From contig NZ_AQXB01000001.1 of the NCBI RefSeq assembly GCF_000375365.1, forward strand, positions 298,769 through 362,768: a DNA stretch of 64,000 nt, in the 5' to 3' direction. Shown one piece after another: positions 53,263 through 63,913 of this stretch. The translations under genes were made by a program, and so were the position numbers. Positions within the stretch are counted from its first letter, which is position 1. Each line of letters begins with the position of its first letter. The notes beneath the pieces were generated by a model. The model saw only the letters and a program-made list of their open reading frames with translations, was not told the DNA's origin and made no database searches. Origin of the DNA: Corynebacterium mastitidis DSM 44356 (GTDB lineage Bacteria > Actinomycetota > Actinomycetes > Mycobacteriales > Mycobacteriaceae).

Positions 53263-53997
53263 TCACGCCGAGGGCAGCAGCGTGGCGATGCGCTGCTCCA
53301 TGTGATGCTGCAGGTGCGCGCTGGTGAGCCGGTGGATCGCGGGGGCCAGGTCGTGCGCCTCGATGATCTCGTCCGCCGCACGGCGGTGCCCCCGCTCCAA
53401 GAGCCACATGGCGTGCAGGGTCTCCGCGGGCACGTCCGCCGAGCCGGGCGGGCGGCAGCGCACGCACACCGCGCCCCCGGCCATCGGGTGAAAGGCGTGG
53501 TGGGGGCCGGGCTCGGCGCACTGAGCGCAGGCGAACAGGCTCGGGGCCCACCCGGCGTGGCCCATCGCCTTGAGCAGGAAGGCGTCCAGACACAGGTCCG
53601 GGTTGTCCTCCCGGCGCATTGCGGCCAGCGCCTCCACCACGGCGTCGAAGAGGAAGGGGTCCTCCCCCGTCTCCGCCGCGCTGAGCCGCTCGGCGCAATC
53701 CACCACCGCGCAGGCCGCCGTGTAGCGGGCATAGTCCTCGATGATGCCCGAGGCGTAGTACGCCACCGTGTCCGCCCCGGTGAGGGTGGCCAGGTTGCGC
53801 CCGGGATACAGGTGCACGTCCAGCTCCACAAAGAGCTGCACGCGCGAGCCGAAACGGGACTGGGAGCGGCGCACCCCCTTGGCCACCGCGCGCACCACCC
53901 CGTGCCCACGGGTCAGCAGCACCACGATGCGGTCCGCCTCCCCGAAGTCATAGGTGCGCGCCACCACCGCGCGATCCCGGTAGCTGGGCCTGCGCAC
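53263..53997 (-). CDS. recO: DNA repair protein RecO
   Basis: This 244-residue protein helps load RecA at gaps. It has an N-terminal OB fold (RDRAVVARTYDFGEADRIV) and a C-terminal helical part with four Cys: CAQC and CVRC pairs around residues 170-195. The GTG start directly follows the era stop codon (adjacent bases), so the genes are co-translated. Confidence 0.93.
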   Translation of the reverse strand: MRRPSYRDRAVVARTYDFGEADRIVVLLTRGHGVVRAVAKGVRRSQSRFGSRVQLFVELDVHLYPGRNLATLTGADTVAYYASGIIEDYARYTAACAVVDCAERLSAAETGEDPFLFDAVVEALAAMRREDNPDLCLDAFLLKAMGHAGWAPSLFACAQCAEPGPHHAFHPMAGGAVCVRCRPPGSADVPAETLHAMWLLERGHRRAADEIIEAHDLAPAIHRLTSAHLQHHMEQRIATLLPSA

Positions 53998-54915
53998 CTA
54001 AAAGCCCAATCGTCCGAGCGCCTTGGGGTCGGACTGCCAGTTCTTGAGCACCTTGATCCGCAGATCCAGGTAGATGTTCTGGCCCAGCAGGGCGATGATG
54101 GAGCGGCGGGCGTTGTGGACGATCCGCCCCATGCGCCGCCCCTTGTAGCCGGTGATGATGGCCTTCTGCCCGGGGCGCTCCACGTACACGATGGCGTGCA
54201 CGTCCAGCACCCCCTCGCGCTCCTGGTTGGGCAGGATCTCGTCCACCTCCACCGCCACGGAGTGCGGCAGCTCGTCCTTCAGCCCGTCCAGCGCGGCCTC
54301 ACGGATCAGCTCCGCGATGCGGGTGTCGCGGTCGTCGTCGGTGACGTGATCGTCCGGGTACAGCTTGGGCCCCTCCGGGAGGTAGCCGGTGACGACCTCG
54401 CTGAGCACGTCGAGCTGGATGCCGTCGGTGGCGGACACCGGCACCACGTCCGCGTCCGGGCCCAGCAGCTCGTGCAGGGCCAACAGCTGCGCGCCCACCT
54501 GGTCCTTGGAGACGGCGTCGATCTTGGTGACCACGCCCACGATGGGGGTGCGCGGGGCCACCGCCCGCACGTTGTCCAGGATCCAGCGGTCGCCGGGGCC
54601 GATCTTCTCGTTGGCCGGGATGGTCAGCGCGATCACGTCCACGTCCGCGTAGGTGTCCTTCACCGCCGCGTTGAGGCGCTCGCCGAGCAGGGTGCGGGGG
54701 CGGTGCAGCCCGGGGGTGTCCACCACCACGATCTGCGCGCCCTCCCGGTGCACGATGCCGCGAATGGGGTGGCGGGTGGTCTCCGGCTGATCGGCGGTGA
54801 TGGCGATCTTCTCCCCCACCAGCGCGTTGGTCAGGGTGGACTTGCCCGTGTTGGGGCGCCCGACGAAACTCAAAAACCCGGAGCGAAAACCCTCGGGGGT
54901 ATCTGCAAAGCTCAC
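53998..54915 (-). CDS. era: GTPase Era
   Basis: This 305-residue GTPase assists 30S ribosome assembly. G1 is GRPNTGKST near residue 20, G3 is DTPG in VVVDTPGLH, G4 is TKID, and a KH domain near the C-terminus has GRIVHNARRSI. GTG start with AAGGAG upstream. The ribosome site is preceded by three 10-base repeats. Confidence 0.96.
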   Translation of the reverse strand: MSFADTPEGFRSGFLSFVGRPNTGKSTLTNALVGEKIAITADQPETTRHPIRGIVHREGAQIVVVDTPGLHRPRTLLGERLNAAVKDTYADVDVIALTIPANEKIGPGDRWILDNVRAVAPRTPIVGVVTKIDAVSKDQVGAQLLALHELLGPDADVVPVSATDGIQLDVLSEVVTGYLPEGPKLYPDDHVTDDDRDTRIAELIREAALDGLKDELPHSVAVEVDEILPNQEREGVLDVHAIVYVERPGQKAIITGYKGRRMGRIVHNARRSIIALLGQNIYLDLRIKVLKNWQSDPKALGRLGF

Positions 54916-54926
54916 CTATCTCCTTA

Positions 54927-54956
54927 ATCGTTGGCCATCGTTGGCCATCATTGGCC
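54927..54956 (-). repeat. Three tandem 10-base repeats in the era leader
   Basis: ATCGTTGGCC is repeated at 54927-54936 and 54937-54946, then ATCATTGGCC at 54947-54956. They lie directly upstream of the era ribosome binding site. Period 10 would put them on one face of the helix. Confidence 0.8.
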
Positions 54957-55005
54957 GCCGCGAAGCCGCGTGCCCGGCGGCAGACGATACCTTCAATATA
55001 GGCCG

Positions 55006-55854
55006 CTACAGCGCCCGCACCTCAAACTGACACCGGGGATGGGCGTAATAATCCTGCGCCGCCACCAGCTCCAGCTCCCGGCTCTGGGCCTCGAAGGTCA
55101 CCCGCAGCAGGTCGAACACGCTCGACGCCGTGCGGGCCAGGGCCTGCTTGGCGTCCCGCGCGGCCGCGTAGTGCCCGGTGAACAGCGCCGCCGCGACGTC
55201 CCCGGAGCCGTTGCGCTTGAAGGGCAGGTAGGGGGTCTGCACCAGCCACGCCCCGGCGTCGTCCACCGCCAACATCTCGATGGTGCCCTCCGGGCGATCC
55301 GGGCGTTCCACCGAGGTCACCAGCACGGTCGAGGGGCCCATCTCGCGGGCCGCCGCCACCGCCGCCAGCGTGGAGTCCAGGTCCCCCACGGCGCGCCCCG
55401 TGAGGTATCCCAGCTCGAACTGGTTGGGGGTGATAATGTCCGCCGCCGGCACCACCACGTCGCGCAGCAGCGGCGGGATGGCGTCGTCCACGTGGCAGCC
55501 GGACTTGGCGTTGCCCATCACCGGGTCGCAGGCGTACAGGGCTCGCGGGTTCTCCTCCTTGACCCGCGCCACCGCCTCCACGATCACCCGCGCGATGTCC
55601 GCCCCGCCCTGATACCCCGAGAGCACCGCGTCCACCTGCGCCAGCGCCCCGCGCTCGGCCATGCCCTCGATCACCTCGGCCACCTGGGCCGCCGGGATCA
55701 CCGGGCCGCGCCAGGAGCCGTAGCCGGTGTGGTTGGAAAAGTTCACCGTGTGCACCGGCCACACCTCGTGGCCCAGGCGCTGCAGGGGGAATACCGCCGC
55801 GGAGTTACCCACGTGCCCGTAGGCCACGGCGGACTGGATGGAAAGGATGTTCAT
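55006..55854 (-). CDS. pdxY: Pyridoxal kinase
   Basis: This 282-residue kinase phosphorylates pyridoxal to make PLP by salvage. Visible motifs are SIQSAVAYGHVGNSAAVFPL at the N-terminus, the NQFELGYLTG segment and the C-terminal GSGDVAAALF with the catalytic Asp. ATG 55854 has AGAGGG upstream. Confidence 0.9.
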   Translation of the reverse strand: MNILSIQSAVAYGHVGNSAAVFPLQRLGHEVWPVHTVNFSNHTGYGSWRGPVIPAAQVAEVIEGMAERGALAQVDAVLSGYQGGADIARVIVEAVARVKEENPRALYACDPVMGNAKSGCHVDDAIPPLLRDVVVPAADIITPNQFELGYLTGRAVGDLDSTLAAVAAAREMGPSTVLVTSVERPDRPEGTIEMLAVDDAGAWLVQTPYLPFKRNGSGDVAAALFTGHYAAARDAKQALARTASSVFDLLRVTFEAQSRELELVAAQDYYAHPRCQFEVRAL

Positions 55855-55876
55855 GCCCTCTATCGTGCGGCATGGA

Positions 55877-57208
55877 TCACCCGGAGACAACCTCGGGGTC
55901 CTCGCCCTCCCCGGGGGAGGGCACCTCCACCACCACGTGGCGCACCCGCACGCGGCCCCGGCGGTCGTGCCCGCCCTCGGTGCGCAGGCGCAGCCCCGCC
56001 ACCTCCACGGTGGAGCCGGGCAGCGGCACCCGCCCCATGCCGTAGGCCACCAGGCCCGCCACGGTGTCCACCTGGTCCTGGATCTCCTCGTCGAAGTCGA
56101 GCTTCTCCCCCAGGCACTCGTCCACCTCCTCCGCGAGGTCCTCCAGCGAGACCCTGGCCACCAGGCGGAAGGCGCGCGGCCCGATCCGCTCGATGGGAAC
56201 CTCCTCCGCGGAGTCGTACTCGTCGGTGATCTCGCCCACGATCTCCTCCAGCACGTCCTCCATCGAGATCATGCCGGCGATGCCCCCGTACTCGTCCACC
56301 AGCATGGCCAGGTGGTTGTGGGTGCGCTGCATGTCGTGCAGGGTGGCGTCTAGGGGCTTGGAGTCCGGGATGAACACCGCCTCGCGCATGATCTCCCCCA
56401 CCGTCACCGAGCGCCCGCCGTCGGTCATGTGGTACGTGCGGGCCACCAGGTCCTTGAGGTAGACCACGCCCACGATGTCGTCGATGTTCTCCCCCACCAC
56501 GGGGATGCGGGAGTGGCCCGAGCGCACGCACAGCGTGGTGGCCTGCCCGGCCGTCTTGGTGCCCTCGATCCAGATCATCTCCGGGCGCGGCACCATCACC
56601 TGCCGGGCGGTGGTGCTGGCCAGGTCGAAGATGTTCTGGATCATGCGGCGCTCCTCCACCTCCACCACGCCGTGCTCCTGGGCCATGTCCACCATCTCGC
56701 GCAGCTCCACCTCGGTGGCGTACGGCCCGTCGCGGAAGCCCCGGCCCGGGGCGAGCAGGTTGCCCAGGCCGATGAGCAGGCGGGTCACCGGGCCGAGCAC
56801 CGTGCCCACGATGCCCAGCACGAGCGCGGCCCGCAGCGAGATGGAGTACGGGTTCTGCCGCCCCGCGGTGCGGGAAAACACCCCCACCACCACGAAGCTC
56901 ACCAGGGCCACCCCGCCGATGGCCGCCGCAAACGCCCACGCCCGAGACTCCACGAGGCTAAAGGCCAGGGAGGCGGCAAAGACCGCCGCCGTGGCGTCGA
57001 GAAGCGTGTGCAGCAGCACCAGGAGGTTGATGTGATCGGCGCGGCGATCCAGCACCGCGAGCAGGCGCGCCGCGCCCGGGCGCTCCTCGCTGACCAGTTG
57101 CTCCACGCGCGCCCGGGAGATGGAGGTCAGCGCGGACTCCAGGGTGCCCAGCAGCCCCGCGAGCAGCAGCGCGACCAGGGTGGCGCAGGCCAAGAGAACC
57201 GGGGTCAT
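55877..57208 (-). CDS. DUF21/CBS-domain membrane protein (CorC/HlyC type)
   Basis: The 443-residue protein has an N-terminal DUF21 domain with four helices, two CBS domains ([13 protein letters not shown] and [16 protein letters not shown]) and a C-terminal CorC_HlyC domain. Such proteins are linked to Mg2+ or Co2+ export or resistance. The ATG overlaps the ybeY stop (ATGA). Confidence 0.92.
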   Translation of the reverse strand: MTPVLLACATLVALLLAGLLGTLESALTSISRARVEQLVSEERPGAARLLAVLDRRADHINLLVLLHTLLDATAAVFAASLAFSLVESRAWAFAAAIGGVALVSFVVVGVFSRTAGRQNPYSISLRAALVLGIVGTVLGPVTRLLIGLGNLLAPGRGFRDGPYATEVELREMVDMAQEHGVVEVEERRMIQNIFDLASTTARQVMVPRPEMIWIEGTKTAGQATTLCVRSGHSRIPVVGENIDDIVGVVYLKDLVARTYHMTDGGRSVTVGEIMREAVFIPDSKPLDATLHDMQRTHNHLAMLVDEYGGIAGMISMEDVLEEIVGEITDEYDSAEEVPIERIGPRAFRLVARVSLEDLAEEVDECLGEKLDFDEEIQDQVDTVAGLVAYGMGRVPLPGSTVEVAGLRLRTEGGHDRRGRVRVRHVVVEVPSPGEGEDPEVVSG

Positions 57209-57807
57209 GCGTCCCTGGGCTCCCCTATCGCGGGGATGCCGCCGCCGGGCACCTCCTTATCCAGGGCGGCACGATCGGCCGCCGTGGGAAAGGCCCCCGA
57301 GCCGCTGGGCTTCGGCTGGTATTCCACGCCCCGGGCCGCCGCGTCGTCGTACCAGTCCGCCAGCAGCTCGTTTTGCAGCGCGAACATCTCGCGCTCCTCG
57401 GCGGCGGTGGCGTGATCGTAGCCCAGCAGGTGCAGGCACCCGTGGGTGGTCAGCAGGGCCAGCTCGTGGCCCAGGTCGTGCCCGGCCACCTCCGCCTGCC
57501 GCAGGGCGAACTCGGGGCATAGCACGATGTCCCCCAGCATCTGCGGGCCGGGCTCCGCCGCGTCCGGGCGCTGCCCGCGCTGCCCCGGGGTCAGCTCGTC
57601 CATGGGGAAGCTCATCACGTCCGTGGGGCCCTCCAAGTCCATCCACCTCACGTGCAGGTCCGCGATGGTCTCCAGGTCCACGATGGTGATGGTCAGCTCC
57701 GCGTCCGGGTGAATGTCCATCCGCCCCAGCGCGAAGGAGGCGACGTCGATCAGCATCTCCTCGTTGACCCCCGGGTACCCGGACTCGTTAAAGACCTCAA
57801 TGCTCAT
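57205..57807 (-). CDS. ybeY: Endoribonuclease YbeY
   Basis: This 200-residue enzyme matures 16S rRNA ends. The zinc motif H-x3-H-x5-H is in [14 protein letters not shown] near residue 135. The conserved DVMSFPMDE segment is near residue 65. A long C-terminal tail is typical of Actinobacteria. The start overlaps the phoH stop and its own stop overlaps the CBS gene. Confidence 0.95.
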   Translation of the reverse strand: MSIEVFNESGYPGVNEEMLIDVASFALGRMDIHPDAELTITIVDLETIADLHVRWMDLEGPTDVMSFPMDELTPGQRGQRPDAAEPGPQMLGDIVLCPEFALRQAEVAGHDLGHELALLTTHGCLHLLGYDHATAAEEREMFALQNELLADWYDDAAARGVEYQPKPSGSGAFPTAADRAALDKEVPGGGIPAIGEPRDA

Positions 57808-58799
57808 CGGCTCTGCCTTTCCTCGTGCTCCTGATACGCCTCCACGATCCTGCCCACCAGGGCGTGCCGCACCACGTCGGCGCTGCCCAGCTCCGCGAAG
57901 AACACGTCCGGCACCCCGCGCAGGATCTCCCGGACCCCGCGCAGCCCGGAGCGCTGCCCGCCCGGCAGGTCCACCTGGGTGACGTCCCCGGTGACCACCA
58001 TCGTGGACCCAAAGCCCAGGCGGGTGAGGAACATCTTCATCTGCTCCCGGGTGGTGTTCTGGGCCTCGTCGAGGATCACGAAGGAGTTGCTCAGCGTGCG
58101 CCCGCGCATGTAGGCCAGGGGCGCGACCTCGATGACCCCGGCCTCCATGAGCCTCGGAATGCTCTCCGGCTCCACCATGTCCCGCAGGGCGTCGTGCAGC
58201 GGGCGCAGGTAGGGGTCGATCTTCTCCCCCAGCGTGCCGGGGAGGAAGCCGAGCTTCTCCCCCGCCTCCACGGCCGGGCGGGTCAGGATGATGCGGTTGA
58301 CCTCCTTGGCTTGCAGGGCCTGCACCGCCTTGGCCATCGCCAGGTACGTCTTGCCGGAGCCCGCCGGGCCGATGCCGAAGGTGATGGTGTGGGCGTCGAT
58401 GGCGTCCACGTAGGCCTTCTGGCCCAGCGTCTTGGGGCGAATGATCTTGCCGCGCCGGGCCACGATCTCCGCGCCCGCCAACTGCGCCGCGGACTCCGGG
58501 GCCTCCGCGGAGACGATGTTCACGGTGTGCCGCACGCTGTCCGGGGTGATCACCACCCCGCGCCGCGCGGTGGCCTGCAGCTCCGCGAGCGCGCGCTTGG
58601 CGCGCTGCACCTCGGGCCCCGGTCCCGTGAGGCTTACCTCGTTGCCGCGCGCAAAGAAATCGCAGTCGATGAGGTCGCCCAGCACCCGGACGTGCTGGTC
58701 ATTGACCCCCAGGACGTAGGGGGCCACGGTATCGTCCAGGCTCACGCGGGCCGTGACCACGGGAACCGCCTGCCTGTGCTTCGAGGTACTTCCTGCCAC
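57804..58799 (-). CDS. PhoH-like ATPase
   Basis: This 331-residue protein has an N-terminal KH-like part and an ATPase domain with Walker [13 protein letters not shown] near residue 148 and Walker [12 protein letters not shown]. PhoH proteins may be RNA helicases. The GTG start at 58799 gives the usual length; the frame is open further upstream into rsmE but without homology. The stop overlaps the ybeY start. Confidence 0.92.
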   Translation of the reverse strand: MAGSTSKHRQAVPVVTARVSLDDTVAPYVLGVNDQHVRVLGDLIDCDFFARGNEVSLTGPGPEVQRAKRALAELQATARRGVVITPDSVRHTVNIVSAEAPESAAQLAGAEIVARRGKIIRPKTLGQKAYVDAIDAHTITFGIGPAGSGKTYLAMAKAVQALQAKEVNRIILTRPAVEAGEKLGFLPGTLGEKIDPYLRPLHDALRDMVEPESIPRLMEAGVIEVAPLAYMRGRTLSNSFVILDEAQNTTREQMKMFLTRLGFGSTMVVTGDVTQVDLPGGQRSGLRGVREILRGVPDVFFAELGSADVVRHALVGRIVEAYQEHEERQSR

Positions 58800-58810
58800 G
58801 GCGCACCAGC

Positions 58811-59557
58811 CTACCAGCGCGGGGTGAGCACCCCGAGGGCGGCAAGAGCCACCATCGCCGCGCTGGCGGTGCGCACCACCTCGGGCCCCAGGCGCACCGG
58901 CTCGGCCCCGGCCTCGCGCAGCCGCTCCGCCTCGCCCTCCCCGACGCCGCCCTCCGGCCCCACGATGAGGTACAGGTGCTCCGCGTCCAGGTCGCAGGAG
59001 GCCAGGGGCGTGGCGGCCTCCTCGTGCAGCAGCAGCGCCCGGGCGGCGTCCTCGGCGCGCAGCATGCGCACCAGGCCGTCCGTGTCCACCGGCTCGGCCA
59101 CCAGCGGCACCCGCGCCCGCCGCGCCTGCTTGGCCGCCTCGCGGGCGGCAGCCTGCCACTTGGCGCGCCCCTTGGCCTCCTTGGCCCCCGCCCAGTGGGC
59201 CACGCAGCGCTCCGCCTGCCAGGGCACGAAGGCGTCCGCCCCGGCCTGGGTGGCCAGGTCGATGGCCAGCTCGGAGCGCTCCGCCTTGGGCAGGGCCTGC
59301 ACCACGGTCACCCGGGGCCGGGGCGCGGGCTCCACCGACACGGATTCGGCCTCCGCCAGCAGGCGCGCCTTGCCCTCCACCGCGCGGACCACGGCGGTGG
59401 CCCGCGTTCCCCGACCGTCCACCAGCTCCACGCGCTCGCCCACCCGGATGCGCTTCACGGTCACCGCGTGGCGGCCCTCCGCGCCGTCGAGGGCGAGCGT
59501 CTCGCCGGGCCGGGTGAGGTCGGTCAACACCTCGCACAGGAAAACGGGAAGGGACAT
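58811..59557 (-). CDS. rsmE: 16S rRNA (uracil-1498-N3)-methyltransferase
   Basis: This 248-residue SPOUT-class methyltransferase modifies U1498 of 16S rRNA. It has the N-terminal PUA-like part and the trefoil-knot motif LIVGPEGGVGEGE, followed by PVRLGPEVVRT-like end. ATG 59557 with GGAGGA upstream is chosen over a start at 59623. Confidence 0.93.
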   Translation of the reverse strand: MSLPVFLCEVLTDLTRPGETLALDGAEGRHAVTVKRIRVGERVELVDGRGTRATAVVRAVEGKARLLAEAESVSVEPAPRPRVTVVQALPKAERSELAIDLATQAGADAFVPWQAERCVAHWAGAKEAKGRAKWQAAAREAAKQARRARVPLVAEPVDTDGLVRMLRAEDAARALLLHEEAATPLASCDLDAEHLYLIVGPEGGVGEGEAERLREAGAEPVRLGPEVVRTASAAMVALAALGVLTPRW

Positions 59558-59567
59558 GGCTCTCCTC

Positions 59568-60704
59568 CTACCGGCGGAACTTGTTGCGCAGGCGGCTAAA
59601 AAGGCTCTCCTCGCCGTCGTCACTGCGCTGCACCTTGGCCGCGTCGCGGCAGCGCTCGCGCACCTGGGTGAGCAGCTCGCGGGTGCGGTCGTCGAGGTGG
59701 GTGGGCACCGTGACGTCCACGTGGGCGAGCATGTCCCCGTGGCCCTCGCGGCGAAGGCGCGGCATGCCCGCGCCCTCCAGGCGAATGCGCTCGGCGGGCT
59801 GCGTTCCCGGGTTAATCACCAGCTCGCGCTCCTGGCCGTCCAGGCCCTGAATGGCTATCGACGCCCCCAGGGCGGCGTCCACCATCGGCACCCGCACCGT
59901 GAGGTGGAGGTCGTCGCCCTCCCGCTCAAAGACCGGGTGATCCCGGACGCTGATCTCCACGTAGAGATCGCCCGCGGGCCCGCCGCCGTGGCCCACCTCG
60001 CCCGCCCCGGACATGCGGATGCGCATGCCGTGGGCGATGCCGGCGGGCACCGCCACCGTGATGTCGCGGCGGGAGCGCACACGCCCCTCGCCGTCGCAGG
60101 TGTGGCACGGATCCTTGATCGTCTCCCCGTAGCCGTGGCAGGCCGGGCACTCGCGGGTGGTCATCACGTTGCCGAGGAAGGAGCGCTGGACCTCCTGCAC
60201 CTCGCCCATGCCTCGGCAGTGCTCGCAGGTCACCGCGTCCGCCTTGGACTCCGAGCCGGTGCCCTGGCAGGTCTCGCACAGCACCGCGGTGTCCACGGTG
60301 ACCTCGCGGCGCACCCCCGCGTAGGCGTCCTCCAGGGAAATGTCCATGCGCAAAAGGGCGTCGCTGCCGGGCTGCACTCGGGAGCGCGGCCCCCGGGAGG
60401 CCGCGCCGCCGCCGAAGAACGCCTCGAAGATGTCTCCCAGGCCGCCGCCGGGAAAGCCTCCCGCGCCGGGGCCCGGCGCGCCACCCTGGGCCAGCGGGTC
60501 CCCGCCCATGTCCACGATCCGGCGCTTCTCCGGGTCCGTGAGCACCTCGTAGGCGGTGGAGACCTCCTTGAACTTCTCGGCCGCCTCCTCCGAGGGATTC
60601 ACATCCGGGTGGTACTTGCGCGCCAAGGAGCGGTAGGCCTTTTTAATTTCCTGCTCGGACGCAGAGGAGCTTACGCCCAGGATGCCGTAGTAATCGCGAG
60701 CCAC
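59568..60704 (-). CDS. dnaJ: Chaperone DnaJ (type I, second copy)
   Basis: This 378-residue Hsp40 has a J domain with HPD (KYHPDVN), a Gly/Phe region, four zinc repeats ([32 protein letters not shown]) and the C-terminal peptide-binding domain. Corynebacteria often have another dnaJ next to dnaK; this one follows hrcA. The GTG start at 60704 has TAGGAAG upstream. Confidence 0.94.
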   Translation of the reverse strand: MARDYYGILGVSSSASEQEIKKAYRSLARKYHPDVNPSEEAAEKFKEVSTAYEVLTDPEKRRIVDMGGDPLAQGGAPGPGAGGFPGGGLGDIFEAFFGGGAASRGPRSRVQPGSDALLRMDISLEDAYAGVRREVTVDTAVLCETCQGTGSESKADAVTCEHCRGMGEVQEVQRSFLGNVMTTRECPACHGYGETIKDPCHTCDGEGRVRSRRDITVAVPAGIAHGMRIRMSGAGEVGHGGGPAGDLYVEISVRDHPVFEREGDDLHLTVRVPMVDAALGASIAIQGLDGQERELVINPGTQPAERIRLEGAGMPRLRREGHGDMLAHVDVTVPTHLDDRTRELLTQVRERCRDAAKVQRSDDGEESLFSRLRNKFRR

Positions 60705-60763
60705 AGTTATACAGTGCTTCCTAGTTGATGCCAGTACATACCCGAGACAGTGTAATAGGGCAC

Positions 60764-61792
60764 CTACTGGACCGCGAGCACCCTGCTGACGTACCGCGCC
60801 ACCGCCGAGACCTTGGACATCGTGCCCGTGTAATCCATGTACGTGGGGCCCACCACGCCCAGCCCGCCCAGGGAGGCGCCGTCCGCGCCGTAGGCGGTGG
60901 TGACCACCGACGCCCCGTGGAACTCCTCGTTCTCGTTCTCCTCCCCGATGCGCACGTTGACGTAGCCCAATTCCGGCGTGTCCGCGAGCAGGCGCAGCAC
61001 CACCACCTGCTCCTCCAGGGCGTCGAGCACCATCGGCAGGCTCTCCGGGAGGCCGTAGGACATGCGGGTCAGATGGGAGGTGCCCGCCAGGATGAGGCGG
61101 TCCGTCGGCTGCTCCACCAGCGTCTCGATGAGCACCGTGCAGGTGCGGGTGAGCGCGCCGCGCAGGTCGTCCGGCCCCTGGGCCATCAGGTTGCTCAGGC
61201 CCACCGAGGCGTCCGCAAACTTCTGCCCCTCCAGCACCGAGTTGAGCACCTGGCGCAGGCGCAGCACCTGCTCCTCGTCCACGGCCTCCACGAGCGCCAC
61301 GTTGCGCTGCTCCACTCGGCCGGTGTCCGTGATGAGCACCAGCAGCAGCCGCACCGGGGAGAGCGCCACCACCTCGCAGTGCTTGATCCGGGAGACGGTG
61401 AGGGTGGGAAGCTGCACCATCGCCACCTGGCGGGTGAGCTGGCTTAAGAGCTGCACCGAGCGGCGCAGCACGTCCTCCAGGTCGATCCCGGCCTCCAGGA
61501 AGCTTAAGATGGCGCGCCGCTCGGGCGCGGACAGCGGCGCGAGTTCGTGGATGGAATCCACGAACTGCCGGTAGCCCTTCTCCGTGGGGATGCGCCCGGA
61601 GCTGGCGTGCTGCTGCTGGATGTAGCCCTCGGACTCCAGCACCGCCATGTCGTTGCGGATGGTGGCCGAGGAGACGTTGAGCGTGTGGCGCTCCAGGAGC
61701 GCCTTGGAGCCCACCGGCTCCTGCGAGGCGATGTAATCGGCCACAATGGCGCGCAATACCTCGCGGCGGCGCTGATCGGTGGCCCCGGCCAT
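60764..61792 (-). CDS. hrcA: Heat-inducible transcription repressor HrcA
   Basis: This 342-residue repressor binds CIRCE elements and controls groE/dnaK-type genes. It has an N-terminal winged helix ([18 protein letters not shown]), then GAF-like domain with [21 protein letters not shown] lies upstream of the ATG. No CIRCE was found in the 51 bases before the gene, so it may not be autoregulated at this promoter. Confidence 0.95.
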   Translation of the reverse strand: MAGATDQRRREVLRAIVADYIASQEPVGSKALLERHTLNVSSATIRNDMAVLESEGYIQQQHASSGRIPTEKGYRQFVDSIHELAPLSAPERRAILSFLEAGIDLEDVLRRSVQLLSQLTRQVAMVQLPTLTVSRIKHCEVVALSPVRLLLVLITDTGRVEQRNVALVEAVDEEQVLRLRQVLNSVLEGQKFADASVGLSNLMAQGPDDLRGALTRTCTVLIETLVEQPTDRLILAGTSHLTRMSYGLPESLPMVLDALEEQVVVLRLLADTPELGYVNVRIGEENENEEFHGASVVTTAYGADGASLGGLGVVGPTYMDYTGTMSKVSAVARYVSRVLAVQ

Positions 61793-61843
61793 AGTCCTGC
61801 ACCTCCGTGATCGGTCAACATCGTGCTACTTCACCGGATCATT

Positions 61844-63124
61844 CTACGTGTTTTCCGGGCGTTCCCGGCGCTCCGCGCCCGTCTCCCCGCCCGTCTCCTC
61901 AGCCACCAGCAGGTCGGTGACGATGCCATCGGCAAAGAGCCGGCCCCTGTCCGTCAGCGCCACGCGCGCGCCCTCCCGCGCGGGGGCCGCGAGCCCGGCG
62001 CTCACGGCGTCGGCGCGCGCGGGAGCGTTGCCGCGCGGGTCATCCCCCGGGACGCACCGCAGCAGGCCCCTGGCCCGGTAGTCCTCCACCACCGGCCACG
62101 CCCGAGGGCCGATCCACTCGGCGGGCACGCCCCGACGCATGCGCATGCCCAGCATGAGGCGCTCCGTGCGGTGCTCCTGCGGGGTGATCTCCTCCCTCTC
62201 CTTGATCGGCAGCACCCCCTGCGCCACCATGCCCGCGTACCGCGCGGGGTGCTTGACGTGGTAGAAGCGCTCGCTGCCGATGTGGGAGTGCGCCCCCGGG
62301 CCCGCTCCCCACCACTGGCCGTCGCGCCAGTAGATCTCGTTGTGGCGGCACTCCCCGCCGGGCCGCGCCCAGTTGGAGACCTCGTACCACCGCATGCCCG
62401 AGGAGCGCAGGGCGGAGTCGATCATCTCGTAGCGCTCGGCCAGCACGTCCTCGTCCGGGGCCGGTAGCTCGCCGCGCCGCACCTTGCGTGCCATGCGCGT
62501 GCCGTCCTCCACGATGAGCGAGTACGCCGAGACGTGGTCTACCCCGGCGCCGAGGACGGCCTCCACCGTGGCCTCCACGTCCGCGTTGGTCTCCGTGGGG
62601 GTGCCGTAGATCATGTCCAGGTTCACGTGCGCAAAGCCCGCCTCCTGGGCCTCGCGCGCCGCCTGCACCGCCCGGCCCGGCGTGTGCGCCCGCTCCAGGA
62701 TCGCCAGCACGTGCGGGGCCGCGGACTGCATGCCCAGCGAGACGCGGGTAAAGCCCGCGCGGAGCAGCCCCTCGAAGAACTCCGGCGAGGTGGACTCCGG
62801 GTTGGACTCCGTGGTCACCTCCGCGCCCGCCTCGATGCCAAAGGCACCGCGCACCGCGTCCAGCACGCGGCCCAGGCCCCGCTCCCCCAGCAGGGAGGGG
62901 GTTCCCCCGCCCACAAAGACCGTCTGCGCCGGGCGCAGCAGCCCCCGCTCGCCCAGGTGGCGGGCCGCAAGCTCCAGCTCCCGCTCCAGCGCGTCCAGGT
63001 AGCCCTCCGGGGAGGCCGAGGTTCCCAGCTCCCCGGGGGTGTACGTGTTGAAGTCGCAGTAGCCGCAGCGCGTGGCGCAGAAGGGCACGTGCACGTACAC
63101 GCCGAAGGGATCGTCCTGACTCAT
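61844..63124 (-). CDS. hemW: Heme chaperone HemW (radical SAM)
   Basis: This 426-residue radical SAM protein carries and inserts heme; it resembles HemN but is not a coproporphyrinogen oxidase. The 4Fe-4S motif is CATRCGYC (CxxxCxxC) near residue 18, followed by VFVGGGTPSLL. ATG 63124 is preferred over GTG 63133. Confidence 0.93.
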   Translation of the reverse strand: MSQDDPFGVYVHVPFCATRCGYCDFNTYTPGELGTSASPEGYLDALERELELAARHLGERGLLRPAQTVFVGGGTPSLLGERGLGRVLDAVRGAFGIEAGAEVTTESNPESTSPEFFEGLLRAGFTRVSLGMQSAAPHVLAILERAHTPGRAVQAAREAQEAGFAHVNLDMIYGTPTETNADVEATVEAVLGAGVDHVSAYSLIVEDGTRMARKVRRGELPAPDEDVLAERYEMIDSALRSSGMRWYEVSNWARPGGECRHNEIYWRDGQWWGAGPGAHSHIGSERFYHVKHPARYAGMVAQGVLPIKEREEITPQEHRTERLMLGMRMRRGVPAEWIGPRAWPVVEDYRARGLLRCVPGDDPRGNAPARADAVSAGLAAPAREGARVALTDRGRLFADGIVTDLLVAEETGGETGAERRERPENT

Positions 63125-63148
63125 GGACACCACCCTAGCCAGGCCCGG

Positions 63149-63832
63149 CTAGCTCGCCGCGCCCGACCCCGCGGCCTCTCGACGCCGCTGCGCCACCCGG
63201 GCCACCACGGCGTCGATCCGCGCGCGCTCCACCAGGAACTGCGGCGGATTCCCGCCCCTCTTGGCCTTGGCATACGCCGGGTGCTCCCGCGCCACGCACT
63301 CCAGCCACGCCTCGGTGGCCCCGACCACGGCCGCCCGCACGCGCTGGTAAAAGTGCGGGAGGCTCAGGGCGTCGAGGTCGTTGGCCACCACGTCGGTGCG
63401 CTCCAGCACCCAGCGCACGCACTGCTCGAGGGTCTCCTGCACTGCCTCCGTGCGGGCGTCGAGCGCCCCGGCCAGCTCCGCCACGATAATGGGCGAGGAG
63501 TGCAGGGGGTGCAGCGCGCGCAGGCCAGGGGCGTCCACGAGCGCGGGCTCCGCGCCGGGAGCGGGGCCGCTGCGGGCGCTCAGCCGCCCCGAGCGCAGGC
63601 CCGAGGTCAGGGCCTGGCGCAGCCCCATCAGCTCGCCCACGGTCACGCGGGCGTCCACGCGGGCGTCCTCCACGATCTCCTCGAACTCCGCGAGGCAGTC
63701 CTGCACCAGCTCCGCGTCCCAGTCCGCGATGGCCTGGCCGATGTGCTCGATGTACTCCGCGACCTCGTCTCCGATGTCGTAGATCTCCTGGGTCAGCTCA
63801 CGGTGGCGCAGCTCTGCGGCGATGCGTTGCAT
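63149..63832 (-). CDS. Hypothetical helical protein
   Basis: This 227-residue protein is mostly helical: an N-terminal amphipathic part (ELTQEIYDIGDEVAEYIEHI), a variable linker, and a C-terminal part around SLPHFYQRVRAAVVGATEAW. No family is recognised. ATG 63832 is a plausible start with GGAAGGGAG upstream; TTG 63898 would add 22 residues within the inverted repeat. Confidence 0.6.
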   Translation of the reverse strand: MQRIAAELRHRELTQEIYDIGDEVAEYIEHIGQAIADWDAELVQDCLAEFEEIVEDARVDARVTVGELMGLRQALTSGLRSGRLSARSGPAPGAEPALVDAPGLRALHPLHSSPIIVAELAGALDARTEAVQETLEQCVRWVLERTDVVANDLDALSLPHFYQRVRAAVVGATEAWLECVAREHPAYAKAKRGGNPPQFLVERARIDAVVARVAQRRREAAGSGAAS

Positions 63833-63890
63833 GGTGGTGCGCTGCTCCCTTCCGTGGATCGTGGGCCCGCCGCGACCGTGCGCAGCGATC

Positions 63891-63913
63891 ACCCTCAATG
63901 GCTACTTGAGGGT
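63891..63913 (-). promoter_or_regulatory. Inverted repeat upstream of the hypothetical gene
   Basis: ACCCTCAA (63891-63898) and TTGAGGGT (63906-63913) form an 8-bp perfect inverted repeat with a 7-base spacer, about 60 bases before ATG 63832. It may be an operator. Bases 63914-64000 show no gene. Confidence 0.45.

Noticed and set aside
57825..60728. 967-codon open frame on the plus strand
   Set aside because: It spans phoH, rsmE and dnaJ in antisense and has shadow composition.
61793..61843. CIRCE element before hrcA
   Set aside because: No TTAGCACTC / GAGTGCTAA pair is present.
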